Assembly (NCBI GenBank): GCA_018267195.1
Contig: JAFDYY010000001.1
Coordinates: 1 to 64,000 of the forward strand
Reading direction: 5' to 3'
Source: Bacteroidota bacterium
GTDB lineage: Bacteria; Bacteroidota; Bacteroidia; Cytophagales; Cyclobacteriaceae
Length of the DNA: 64,000 nt
Of this stretch, positions 55,001-63,568 are shown piece by piece. The position numbers and the translations under genes are program-made. Below the pieces are notes generated by a model. It was not told the origin of the DNA, did no database searches, and saw nothing but the letters and a program-made list of their open reading frames with translations. Position 1 is the first letter of the stretch. Every line of letters starts with the position of its first letter.

Positions 55001-55200
55001 AATCAACTCGAGTGTAATCGGGAAGCAAAACTACAATAGTTCACGGGGGATTATTTACTTTCAAGCTTTAAAAAAAAATGAGCTATAACTCGTAACATAA
55101 AATTTCACCAAGGCATTCTATCCGGCACACCGGGGTTTTCCTGTAAAGATTTGTGTGATAAACCCGAGGTCACTTGGTCACAAATTTAAAATCAATTTTA

Positions 55201-56244
55201 TTAACGGTGCACGAATAATGCAATCAATCCCGACAATACAATATTAAATATGGCTAACGGAATCATTCCCCGCCAGCCGAGGTTCATGAGCTGATCGTAG
55301 CGGAAGCGCGGAATCGTCCAACGTATCCACATAAAAAAGAAAATGAAAAACGTAATCTTGGCAAAGAAAAATGCCGTACCAATAACGGTAATCCAATTAG
55401 CGCTCAGCCCGAGGTCGTTCATAAACGGAAAATTAAATCCGCCAAAATAAAGGGTGGAGATAACTGCAGAAGAAATAAACATATTGATGTATTCGGCAAA
55501 GAGGTAGAGCCCCAACTTCATGCTGCTATATTCGGTATGGTATCCGCCCACCAGTTCGGTTTCACATTCGGGAAGATCAAAGGGAGTGCGGTTACATTCG
55601 GCAAATGCACAAACGAGAAAAATCAAAAAACCTAAAGGCTGATATACTACATTCCAAAAATTCCAATGAGCCCCTACCCCACCCATTTGTTGTAAACTCA
55701 TCTCGCGCAAGCTGAGTGTTCCGGTCATTAAAATTAAAGCAATGATGGCCAGCCCCATGGCTATTTCATAGCTGATCATTTGTGCCGAGGCACGAATAGC
55801 CCCCAGTAATGAAAACTTGTTGTTCGAGGCCCATCCCCCAATCATGATGCCATATACCCCGATAGATACTACCCCAAACACATATAGAATGCCTACATCT
55901 AAGTCGGCAATTTGCAACAGGTAGGTATTGCCGCCAATAACTAACTCATTTCCCCACGGCACTACTACACCCGTCATCAAAGCGGTGAGCATAGCAATGC
56001 TCGGCCCTAAAATAAAAAGGGTTTTGTTCGATACATTCGGTATAATTTCTTCTTTAAAGAAGAATTTGGCGCCATCGGCCAGCGGTTGCAATAATCCAAA
56101 AGGGCCTGCCCGGTCGGGGCCAATACGGTCTTGTAAAAAGGCGGCTACTTTACGCTCGGCATAGGTTGAGTACGCAGCTACGGCCAGCGTAATGGTAAAA
56201 ATAATCAGGACTAAAATTCCTTTGTATGTTAAAAAAGCAATCAT
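55201..56244 (-). CDS. nuoH: NADH-quinone oxidoreductase subunit H
   Basis: A 347-residue membrane subunit at the interface of the two complex I arms, near the quinone site. Recognised by DRIGPDRAGPFGLLQPLADGAKFFFKEE, GSNNKFSLLGAIRASAQMISYEI-type sequence (here GGWASNNKFSLLG), and NRTPFDLPECETELVGGYHTEYSSMK. Its start overlaps nuoG by 4 bases. The insertion begins downstream of its stop at 55201. Confidence 0.96.
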   Translation of the reverse strand: MIAFLTYKGILVLIIFTITLAVAAYSTYAERKVAAFLQDRIGPDRAGPFGLLQPLADGAKFFFKEEIIPNVSNKTLFILGPSIAMLTALMTGVVVPWGNELVIGGNTYLLQIADLDVGILYVFGVVSIGVYGIMIGGWASNNKFSLLGAIRASAQMISYEIAMGLAIIALILMTGTLSLREMSLQQMGGVGAHWNFWNVVYQPLGFLIFLVCAFAECNRTPFDLPECETELVGGYHTEYSSMKLGLYLFAEYINMFISSAVISTLYFGGFNFPFMNDLGLSANWITVIGTAFFFAKITFFIFFFMWIRWTIPRFRYDQLMNLGWRGMIPLAIFNIVLSGLIALFVHR

Positions 56245-57242
56245 GAGTTAGGGCTGGCTTCCGGTAGTTGTCTTCCTTTTTGAAATACGATCTGGCGCTC
56301 TACTTCGCGTTTCAGGTTTTGCAGATCAATTTTTTCGTAGTGGTTTTGCGAAATCACCGAATGGCGGTTAATGTGGCGGGGGCCTTCAATTGTCCAGTCG
56401 GCTGTATTTTTATGTTCGAACCGGCATTCATTACAGATAAATTCTTTCACTTCTCCATACTGGTCTTTGCGGCCGGTAACACGGAGCACTTCATTGCCCT
56501 TCATCCAGAGCACTACTTTTCCGCAGCACTTAGAGCACTGGCGATGCGCATCCATCGGTTTGGTAAACCATACGCGGCTTTTAAAGCGGAAGGTTCGGTC
56601 GGTCAATGCTCCTACCGGGCAAACATCAATCATGTTTCCGGAAAAATCATTATCAACGGCTTTTTCAATATACGTACTGATTTCCGAGCGGTCGCCTCGG
56701 TTTAATACGCCATGCACTCTTTCGGGAGTTAACTGATCGGCTACAAATACACAGCGATAACACAGGATGCAGCGTGTCATGTGCAGTTTAATTTTATCGC
56801 CAATATCAATTTTATCAAAGGTTCTCCGCTCAAATTCCGTACGGGTGCCTTCCGTACCATGTTCGTAGGATAAATCTTGAAGGTCACACTCCCCTGCCTG
56901 ATCACAAATGGGGCAATCGAGCGGATGGTTTAACAATAAAAATTCTACTACTCCTTTGCGGGCTTCCAGCACATCGGGAGACGTAACATTTTGCACCACC
57001 ATACCATCTGCCACGGGTGTGCGGCAAGAAGCTACCAACTTGGGCATGGGGCGAGGATCCTTGGCCGAGCCCTGCGTTACTTTTACTAAGCAAACCCGGC
57101 ACTTGCCGCCTGTTTCTTTTAACGAGGTATAGTAGCACATTGCAGGGGGAACTACCTCTCCTCCAATTTGCCGGGCTGCGTTTAAAATGGTGGTGCCATC
57201 GGGCACTTCTACTTCTATTCCGTCTATGGTAACTTTTGCCAT
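56241..57242 (-). CDS. nuoG: NADH-quinone oxidoreductase subunit G, short form
   Basis: 333 residues. The N-terminal [2Fe-2S] ferredoxin-like domain has CYYTSLKETGGKCRVCLVKV and SCRTP; the next iron-sulfur motifs are HPLDCPICDQAGECDLQDLSY and CILCYRCVFV with DVCPVGALT. The protein ends soon after the start of the [4Fe-4S]-type domain (CSKCCGKVVLWMKGNEVLRV, then ICNECRFEH). It thus lacks the large molybdopterin-oxidoreductase-like domain of E. coli NuoG. Such short forms occur in Bacteroidota. It is spaced 4 bases from nuoF and overlaps nuoH by 4. Confidence 0.94.
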   Translation of the reverse strand: MAKVTIDGIEVEVPDGTTILNAARQIGGEVVPPAMCYYTSLKETGGKCRVCLVKVTQGSAKDPRPMPKLVASCRTPVADGMVVQNVTSPDVLEARKGVVEFLLLNHPLDCPICDQAGECDLQDLSYEHGTEGTRTEFERRTFDKIDIGDKIKLHMTRCILCYRCVFVADQLTPERVHGVLNRGDRSEISTYIEKAVDNDFSGNMIDVCPVGALTDRTFRFKSRVWFTKPMDAHRQCSKCCGKVVLWMKGNEVLRVTGRKDQYGEVKEFICNECRFEHKNTADWTIEGPRHINRHSVISQNHYEKIDLQNLKREVERQIVFQKGRQLPEASPNS

Positions 57243-57246
57243 GCTA

Positions 57247-58569
57247 TCAATGGGTTGCCAATTCTAAATTTCTTTCTGCCGGCAAGGCGGCAGCCTCTTC
57301 TTCAAACTCTTTTCTAAAATGCCTGATGGCGCTGGCCACCGGCCATGCTGCGGCATCGCCCAAGGGGCAAATGGTATTGCCTTCTATTTTTTTTGCGGCA
57401 TCTACTAAAATATCTATATCCTTTTTCTTGCCCTGCCCATGGAGTAACCGGTGCAGAATTTTTTCCAGCCAGGCGGTGCCTTCCCGGCACGGGCTGCACT
57501 GGCCGCACGATTCGTGATGGTAGAAACGAGAAAAGGTATATAAGTTTTTTACAATGTTGGTTGTTTCATCCATGACAATAAAGCCGCCCGATCCCAACAT
57601 CGTGCCGGAAACAAACCCTCCGTCCGACAGTGATTCGTACGTCATCAGGCGGGGTTCGCCTTTGGCGGTTTTCAAAATCAAATCAGTAGGCAGTATGGGC
57701 ACAGACGATCCGCCCGCTACTACGGCTTTTAGTTTTCGGCCTTTCCAAATCCCTCCGCAATATTCTTCCGAATAAATAAACTCTTCTACCGGTAAACCAA
57801 GTTCTATCTCATAAACACCGGGTTTGTTAATGTGACCGCTGGCCGAAATCAGTTTGGTACCGGTGCTCTTCCCTACTCCTATTTTAGCATACTCTTCTCC
57901 TCCGTTGTTAACGATAGGAACTACGGCTGCAATTGTTTCTACGTTATTTACCACCGTAGGGCAAGCATATAACCCGGCTACGGCAGGGAATGGCGGCTTT
58001 AGTCTTGGGTTTCCGCGCTTACCTTCCAGCGATTCCAGCAGCGCTGTTTCTTCACCACATATATACGCTCCCGCACCGGGATGAACATATAAATCGAGCG
58101 AGTAATCGGTACCTAATATATTTTTTCCAAGGAACCCGTTGGCATAAGCCTCGTCAATGGCTTTTTCCAGTATCCGCACAATATACATATACTCGCCACG
58201 GATATAGATAAACGAAGTCTTTGCCCCCAATGCATAACTCGATGTAATCATTCCCTCTACTAAAATATGAGGGATGTGCTCCATCAGGTAGCGGTCTTTA
58301 AATGTACCGGGCTCGCTTTCATCTGCATTGCACACCAAGTAACGTGGCTTGTCTGATTTTTTATCAATGAAACTCCATTTCATCCCAGCCGGGAATCCGG
58401 CACCTCCGCGTCCTCTGAGTCCTGATTTTTTCACTTCTTCTGTAACGGCATCGGGTGTCATGGTTTTCAATGCTTTCTCTACAGAAGCATATCCGCCCTT
58501 CTGGCGATATACTTTAAATGATTGTATGCCCGGCTCGTTAATATGTTCTAAAAGTAATTTGCGTCCCAT
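57247..58569 (-). CDS. nuoF: NADH-quinone oxidoreductase subunit F
   Basis: A 440-residue subunit carrying the NADH and FMN sites and cluster N3. The NADH-binding glycine-rich loop is GLRGRGGAGFPAGMKW, the FMN region includes GAGAYICGEETALLESLEG, and the [4Fe-4S] ligands are in HESCGQCSPCREGTAWL with a fourth Cys in NTICPLGDAAAW. It lies 18 bases after nuoE and forms the NADH-dehydrogenase module with NuoE and NuoG. Confidence 0.97.
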   Translation of the reverse strand: MGRKLLLEHINEPGIQSFKVYRQKGGYASVEKALKTMTPDAVTEEVKKSGLRGRGGAGFPAGMKWSFIDKKSDKPRYLVCNADESEPGTFKDRYLMEHIPHILVEGMITSSYALGAKTSFIYIRGEYMYIVRILEKAIDEAYANGFLGKNILGTDYSLDLYVHPGAGAYICGEETALLESLEGKRGNPRLKPPFPAVAGLYACPTVVNNVETIAAVVPIVNNGGEEYAKIGVGKSTGTKLISASGHINKPGVYEIELGLPVEEFIYSEEYCGGIWKGRKLKAVVAGGSSVPILPTDLILKTAKGEPRLMTYESLSDGGFVSGTMLGSGGFIVMDETTNIVKNLYTFSRFYHHESCGQCSPCREGTAWLEKILHRLLHGQGKKKDIDILVDAAKKIEGNTICPLGDAAAWPVASAIRHFRKEFEEEAAALPAERNLELATH

Positions 58570-58587
58570 GTTTATGGTGTATAATGG

Positions 58588-59130
58588 TTAGCCATTCACG
58601 TTCAAAGATTTTAAATAAGTACTTCTTTCGTTTTTGTTTTTTAATTTTTCTAATAAAGAATCTACTTTTTCAATAGTCAGGTTTTCGTGAAAATCAGCTC
58701 CACATTGCAACATGGGGGCTGTGCCGCACGAACCCAGACACTCTACGGTTTTTAGTGTAAACATGCCATCGGCAGTGGTTTCGCCTACGTTAATATTCAA
58801 TTTCTTTTTTAAATGGTCTATAATTTCATTGGAGCCGCGCAGCCAACAAGAACTGGTTTGGCACACTTCCAGCAAACACTTGCCTACCGGTTTCGTATTA
58901 AACATGGAATAAAATGTAACCACCTCATATACTTCAATCGGTTTTATGTTAAGTATGGAGGCCACATAATCCATGGCTTCGGGGCTAAGCCATCCGTTAA
59001 ATTCAGCCTGAGCTAAATGTAAAATAGGAATCAATGCTGATTTTTGCCGACCTTCAGGATAACGAGCTATAATTTTTTTTGCTACTGCCAGTGTATCAGG
59101 AGAAAAAACTATTGTTGTATTGTCCGTCAT
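58588..59130 (-). CDS. nuoE: NADH-quinone oxidoreductase subunit E
   Basis: A 180-residue thioredoxin-like [2Fe-2S] protein (cluster N1a). The ligands are in EVCQTSSCWLRG and VECLGSCGTAPMLQ, spaced as in NuoE. It supports electron storage next to NuoF. Its start is 26 bases after nuoD. Confidence 0.96.
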   Translation of the reverse strand: MTDNTTIVFSPDTLAVAKKIIARYPEGRQKSALIPILHLAQAEFNGWLSPEAMDYVASILNIKPIEVYEVVTFYSMFNTKPVGKCLLEVCQTSSCWLRGSNEIIDHLKKKLNINVGETTADGMFTLKTVECLGSCGTAPMLQCGADFHENLTIEKVDSLLEKLKNKNERSTYLKSLNVNG

Positions 59131-59156
59131 TGTTTTTTTAGTCTATATCATCAGTA

Positions 59157-60365
59157 TCAGGCATCCAATTCTCCGGCTATCACGTTCATACTACTCATGG
59201 TTAAGATGGCATCACTCAGCATGGAGCCTTTTATAATTTCCGGGTATGCCTGATAAAAAATAAAACAAGGTCTGCGGAAATGTAACCGGTATGGGGTTCG
59301 GCCTCCGTCACTAATCAAGTAGAAACCAAGTTCACCATTCGCACCTTCCACACAATGATACACTTCGCCCCGAGGAATTTCCGTTTCACCCATCACAATC
59401 TTGAAGTGATAGATGAGTGCCTCCATATTATTATAAACTTCTTCTTTGGGCGGCAAATAAAACTCGGGCACATCAGCATGAAATGATCCTTCGGGGAGTT
59501 TATCCATGGCCTGTTTAATAATGCTCAGGCTCTGCCACATTTCTTCCTGCCGAACCATAAACCGATCGTACACATCGCCATTTTTCCCTACCGGGATAAT
59601 GAAATCAAAATCTTCGTACGAGGAGTACGGGTTCATTACCCGCACATCATAGTCTATGCCCGCTGCCCGGAGGTTAGGGCCGGTAAAACTGTAGCTCAAA
59701 GCTTTTTCTGCTGTGATGCCCCCCGCGCCAATGGTGCGATCCATAAAGATGCGGTTTCGGTTTAGCAGGCCTTCAAATTCTTTCAATACTTCCGGAAGTT
59801 CTTTTAAGAAGCGGTTAATTTTATCCCAAGCTTTAGGCGAAAAATCGCGCTCGAATCCGCCAATCCTCCCAATATTAGTAGTTAAGCGGGTGCCACAAAT
59901 TTCTTCGTATATCTCGTAAACCAGTTCGCGTTGCTGAAACAGGTAAACAAAGCCGGTGAGCGCACCGGTATCCACTCCGATTACTGCATTGCAAACAATA
60001 TGATCAGTAATTCGCGCCAACTCCATAATAATTACCCGCAGATACTGAACCCGTTTAGGGATTTCTACTCCTAATAATTTCTCTACTGTCATGTGCCAAC
60101 CCATATTATTGATGGGGGCAGAACAGTAATTAAGGCGATCGGTAATTGGGGTGATCTGACCAAAGGGCCTACGCTCGGCCAGTTTCTCGAACGCGCGGTG
60201 AATGTAGCCGATGGTAGGAGTAGAATCTACAATTACCTCTCCATCCATTTTTAAAACATTTTGAAAAATGCCGTGGGTGGCCGGGTGGGTTGGCCCCAGA
60301 TTGAGATACGAAATTTGTTTTTCGTCCTGAGCTACGGGTGTTTTATGATCTTGCCTTTCTATCAT
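59157..60365 (-). CDS. nuoD: NADH-quinone oxidoreductase subunit D
   Basis: A 402-residue subunit related to the large [NiFe] hydrogenase subunit, forming part of the quinone site. Recognised by NLGPTHPATHGIFQNVLKMDGE, GYIHRAFEKLAE, YCSAPINNMGWHMTVEKLLG and the C-terminal IKGSMLSDAILTMSSMNVIAGELD. It is separate from NuoC, unlike the fused NuoCD of E. coli. The start overlaps nuoC by 4 bases. Confidence 0.97.
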   Translation of the reverse strand: MIERQDHKTPVAQDEKQISYLNLGPTHPATHGIFQNVLKMDGEVIVDSTPTIGYIHRAFEKLAERRPFGQITPITDRLNYCSAPINNMGWHMTVEKLLGVEIPKRVQYLRVIIMELARITDHIVCNAVIGVDTGALTGFVYLFQQRELVYEIYEEICGTRLTTNIGRIGGFERDFSPKAWDKINRFLKELPEVLKEFEGLLNRNRIFMDRTIGAGGITAEKALSYSFTGPNLRAAGIDYDVRVMNPYSSYEDFDFIIPVGKNGDVYDRFMVRQEEMWQSLSIIKQAMDKLPEGSFHADVPEFYLPPKEEVYNNMEALIYHFKIVMGETEIPRGEVYHCVEGANGELGFYLISDGGRTPYRLHFRRPCFIFYQAYPEIIKGSMLSDAILTMSSMNVIAGELDA

Positions 60366-60865
60366 CGCCCAAACATTAAATCACTTTTATCTTCACGGGT
60401 TTGGTCTTCCAATGGATACTCTTTACGCAGCGGGTGGATAATCATATCCTCTACATTTAAGATGCGTTTTAGGTTTGGGTGCCCAATAAAGTTCACTCCA
60501 AAAAAATCATATGTTTCACGCTCCATCCAATTAGCTCCGGCAAATACGGGGGTAAGGGTATTTACTTCCGGGCGATCGGCCGATAAATACACTTTTAATC
60601 TCATCCTTTGGTTGGTGTGAAGATTATGTAATTGATACATTACTGCTATTTGGTTCTGATCAGGGTAATGAATACCGCACAAGGTGGTAAGAAACTGAAA
60701 CCGGGTTTCGGTGTGATGATATAAATGACGAATGATGTCGGTAATTTTTTCCTTTTTTAATACGATCGTAAAAAAATCACGAATCATACCCGACTCAATA
60801 ACTTCACCTTCAAATTTTTCGTTAATCACCGAAAGAATTTTTTCCTGAGCCGCTGCTTCCATCAT
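60362..60865 (-). CDS. nuoC: NADH-quinone oxidoreductase subunit C
   Basis: A 167-residue peripheral subunit. The C-terminal block [25 protein letters not shown] and YPLEDQ are the NuoC signatures. It lies in the hydrophilic arm near NuoD. It overlaps nuoB by 4 bases and nuoD by 4. Confidence 0.95.
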   Translation of the reverse strand: MMEAAAQEKILSVINEKFEGEVIESGMIRDFFTIVLKKEKITDIIRHLYHHTETRFQFLTTLCGIHYPDQNQIAVMYQLHNLHTNQRMRLKVYLSADRPEVNTLTPVFAGANWMERETYDFFGVNFIGHPNLKRILNVEDMIIHPLRKEYPLEDQTREDKSDLMFGR

Positions 60866-61416
60866 TCAATTCCGTATTTATTCAACATCGCTTTATACTC
60901 CGGAGAATCGCGTCTTCTTAACGACTCGGTTTCAACCAAGTGCTGGATTTTCATAACACCATCTATAATTTGTTCAGGACGGGGCGGGCAACCCGGCACA
61001 TACACATCTACCGGAATGATGCGATCTATTCCTTGCAAAACACTGTACGTATCGAAAATACCACCGCTGGAAGCACAAGCGCCTACTGAAAGCACCCAAC
61101 GCGGCTCTGCCATCTGCTCATATACCTGCCGGAGCACGGGCCCCATTTTTTTGGCAATCGTACCCATAACCATCAGCAAGTCTGCCTGGCGCGGAGAAAA
61201 GCTGAGGCGCTCAGAACCAAAACGGGCCAAGTCATAGTGTGCCCCCATGGTGGCCATAAATTCAATGCCACAACACGAAGTGGCAAAGGGCAATGGCCAT
61301 ATCGAATTTTTTCGAGCCAAGCCTACCACCTTATCCAAACGAGTGGCAAAAAAACCAGCCCCTTCGTAGCCTTCCGGCTTTTCAGAAACAGCTATTGTAT
61401 TTGTTACGGGTTCCAT
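60862..61416 (-). CDS. nuoB: NADH-quinone oxidoreductase subunit B
   Basis: A 184-residue subunit carrying cluster N2. The adjacent cysteines are in [15 protein letters not shown], with the other ligands in [13 protein letters not shown] and [15 protein letters not shown]. It passes electrons to quinone. It starts 1 base after the nuoA stop and overlaps nuoC. Confidence 0.97.
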   Translation of the reverse strand: MEPVTNTIAVSEKPEGYEGAGFFATRLDKVVGLARKNSIWPLPFATSCCGIEFMATMGAHYDLARFGSERLSFSPRQADLLMVMGTIAKKMGPVLRQVYEQMAEPRWVLSVGACASSGGIFDTYSVLQGIDRIIPVDVYVPGCPPRPEQIIDGVMKIQHLVETESLRRRDSPEYKAMLNKYGIE

Positions 61417-61417
61417 A

Positions 61418-61789
61418 TTATTCCTCCCACTTCAAAGCTCCTTTTTTCAATAAATAAAAAAATCCAATCAATAAAAATCCAATAAACAATACCATTTCAA
61501 TAAAACCGGTTACCCCCAGTTCCTTAAAATTAACTGCCCACGGATACATAAAAATTACTTCTACATCGAACAGCACAAAAAGAATGGCCACTAAAAAGTA
61601 TTTAATATTAAAGGGTAAGCGTGCATTGCCTTGGGCTTCAATGCCACACTCAAATACATCCAACTTTATTTGTGTTTTTCTTTTAGGGCCCAGCGCGTGA
61701 GTAGCCAGCATTGTTACACCTACAAAGCCAAGTGCTACAATAAACATGAGACCTATCGGAAGGTACATTGTTAAATTAGAATCGGCCAT
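61418..61789 (-). CDS. nuoA: NADH-quinone oxidoreductase subunit A
   Basis: A 123-residue three-helix membrane subunit, first gene of the nuo operon. [53 protein letters not shown] contains the NuoA loop with the conserved cysteine. The 192-base gap to the HU gene includes the HU terminator and an ACAACCGGTTGT palindrome about 80 bases from the ATG. Confidence 0.96.
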   Translation of the reverse strand: MADSNLTMYLPIGLMFIVALGFVGVTMLATHALGPKRKTQIKLDVFECGIEAQGNARLPFNIKYFLVAILFVLFDVEVIFMYPWAVNFKELGVTGFIEMVLFIGFLLIGFFYLLKKGALKWEE

Positions 61790-61868
61790 AAATTTTATTA
61801 CGTGTCAAATTTCATTTCTTTTTTTGATTTATCCACCGTTTCGATCGGATAATATTTTATCGGTTATA

Positions 61869-61880
61869 ACAACCGGTTGT
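61869..61880. repeat. 12-bp palindrome upstream of nuoA
   Basis: ACAACCGGTTGT is perfectly self-complementary and lies 80 bases upstream of the nuoA ATG, in the only long untranslated gap before the operon. A dimeric regulator site is possible; no regulator gene is adjacent. Confidence 0.35.
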
Positions 61881-61924
61881 GGTTTAGGCACTAGCCCTTG
61901 AACGGTGGCCCGACATCTGCAAAA

Positions 61925-61957
61925 AAAAGAGGCTGCCCTTTTAAGACAACCTCTTTT
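61925..61957 (-). terminator. terminator after the HU gene
   Basis: On the minus strand an imperfect stem (AAAAGAGGTTGTC with GGCAGCCTCTTTT, including G-T pairs) around a seven-base loop is followed by more T residues. It is 24 bases beyond the HU stop and ends that transcript before the nuo promoter region. Confidence 0.75.
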
Positions 61958-61981
61958 AATTAAGTCAACCGATAATTGACT

Positions 61982-62251
61982 TTAAATTTTTCCTGAGAGC
62001 TCCTTGCTGGCTTTAAAGCGTGCCACTTTGCGAGCTTTAATTTTAATGGTTGCGCCTGTTTGCGGATTGCGGCCTGTACGTGCGGCTCTCTTGGAAACTG
62101 AGAATGTTCCAAAACCTACCAAAATCAGTTTGTTCCCTGACTTCAAGGTTTTAGTAACTCCCTCCATGAAGGACTCCAATGCAGCCGATGCTTGTACTTT
62201 TGTAATACCCGCATCTCCTGCAATCTTACTTACCAATTCTGCTTTGTTCAT
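61982..62251 (-). CDS. HU family DNA-binding protein
   Basis: 89 residues. The HU/IHF fold is clear: MNKAELVSKIAGDAGITKVQASAALESF at the start, KLILVGFGTFSVSKRAARTGRNPQTG in the beta arm (with the RNP tip), and KARKVARFKASKELSG at the end. It is a homodimeric nucleoid protein that bends DNA. It has its own promoter (62288-62317) and terminator (61925-61957), so it is monocistronic. Confidence 0.96.
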   Translation of the reverse strand: MNKAELVSKIAGDAGITKVQASAALESFMEGVTKTLKSGNKLILVGFGTFSVSKRAARTGRNPQTGATIKIKARKVARFKASKELSGKI

Positions 62252-62287
62252 AGTGATTATTGAATTTGTAGTTTATTTAACTGCCCG

Positions 62288-62317
62288 CAAATATAGATTC
62301 TTTTTTATCTCAACAAA
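62288..62317 (-). promoter_or_regulatory. Bacteroidota-type promoter for the HU gene
   Basis: On the minus strand TTTG (62314-62317), an 18-base spacer and TATATTTG (62288-62295) match the TTTG/TAnnTTTG consensus exactly. The predicted transcript start would be about 30 bases upstream of the HU ATG at 62251. Confidence 0.8.
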
Positions 62318-62469
62318 TTTTTAACAGGCAACTTTATCAATGTTTTCAGGGCTTCGCACGATTTTAAAAAAGTTATCAACGAAACAAACTTATGCTAACT
62401 TATTTATAACAAATGAATTGAATAAGATTTGATTACTTGAAAGATCAAATCATTTCCGCTAATAGAAAA

Positions 62470-63513
62470 TCATAATGAATTAATATCTATCACAAACCGG
62501 TAGCGCACATCGCCTTTCAGCATCCGGGTATATGCTTTCTCAATGTCTTGCATGGCAATTACTTCTACATCGGATGTGATCTCGTGCCTTGCGCAGTAAT
62601 CGAGCATTTCTTGTGTCTCTGGTATCCCGCCAATTAATGATCCGGCCAGCGACCGTCTCCCCCCGATCAGATTAAAAGCCTGCACCGGCACGGCTTGTGG
62701 CGGAACTCCCACTAACACCATGGTACCGTTGGTTTTCAGCAGACTGAGAAATGAATTATAATCGTGTGTGGCCGAAATGGTATTAAGTATAAAATCGAAA
62801 TGACGTTTTACTTTTCGCATTTGCGAATGGTTGGTCGTTACTACAAAGTGGTGAGCCCCCAACCGGTATGCATCGCTTTCTTTTTGGGCCGATGAGCTCA
62901 GCACCGTTACCTCTGCTCCCAAAGCTGTCGCAAATTTTACACCCATGTGCCCCAGCCCTCCCAAACCAGCTATGGCTACCCTGTGGCCTGGGCCTATCTT
63001 CCAGTGGCGTAAGGGAGAGTATGTAGTTATGCCTGCACATAGCAATGGCGCCACCCCGGCTAATTTCAATTTTTCTGAAACCTTCAATACAAAAGCTTCG
63101 TCCACTACAATTTTTTTTGAATAGCCTCCATAGGTCGGTGTTTTCCGATCCATTTCATAACCATTGTAGGTAGGAACACTGTGGACTTCACAATACTGCT
63201 CTAACCCTTCTCGGCAGCTGGCACATGTACGACACGAATCTACCAGGCAACCGACAGCAGCAACATCACCTGTCTTAAATTTTTTTACGTGAGATCCTAC
63301 ATAAGATACCCGTCCAACAATTTCATGACCGGGCACCATAGGAAAAATGGAATCGCCCCACTCATTGCGCACCTGGTGAATGTCGGAGTGGCAAACCCCG
63401 CAATATAATATATCTAACTCTACATCGTGCGGCCCAGGTGCTCTACGCTGAAACGTAAAGGGCGATAAGGGAGAAGTTGAATTTTGGGCGGCATACGCTT
63501 TTACTATTGACAT
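62470..63513 (-). CDS. zinc-dependent alcohol dehydrogenase, cinnamyl-alcohol type
   Basis: 347 residues. Catalytic zinc ligands are in CGVCHSDIH and PGHEIVG, with the structural zinc cysteines in CRTCASCREGLEQYC. The NADP-binding motif is GLGGLGHMGVKFATALGA. This pattern is typical of the YahK/AdhA-like cinnamyl-alcohol dehydrogenase group, which interconverts aldehydes and alcohols with NADP(H). Substrate unknown; it stands alone, with 55 bases to the next gene upstream. It is not a close paralogue of the dehydrogenase at 26051-27043, which lacks these zinc ligands. Confidence 0.92.
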   Translation of the reverse strand: MSIVKAYAAQNSTSPLSPFTFQRRAPGPHDVELDILYCGVCHSDIHQVRNEWGDSIFPMVPGHEIVGRVSYVGSHVKKFKTGDVAAVGCLVDSCRTCASCREGLEQYCEVHSVPTYNGYEMDRKTPTYGGYSKKIVVDEAFVLKVSEKLKLAGVAPLLCAGITTYSPLRHWKIGPGHRVAIAGLGGLGHMGVKFATALGAEVTVLSSSAQKESDAYRLGAHHFVVTTNHSQMRKVKRHFDFILNTISATHDYNSFLSLLKTNGTMVLVGVPPQAVPVQAFNLIGGRRSLAGSLIGGIPETQEMLDYCARHEITSDVEVIAMQDIEKAYTRMLKGDVRYRFVIDINSL

Positions 63514-63568
63514 AACAATGAGATAAAATTAAGGTCTATCCTTTTTTAAATGTACTTTACTTTTTCTG

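Noticed and set aside
45580..61789. Possibility that the nuo operon lacks some subunits because of the island
   Set aside because: All 14 subunits A to N are individually recognisable and complete, so the island adds genes rather than replacing any.
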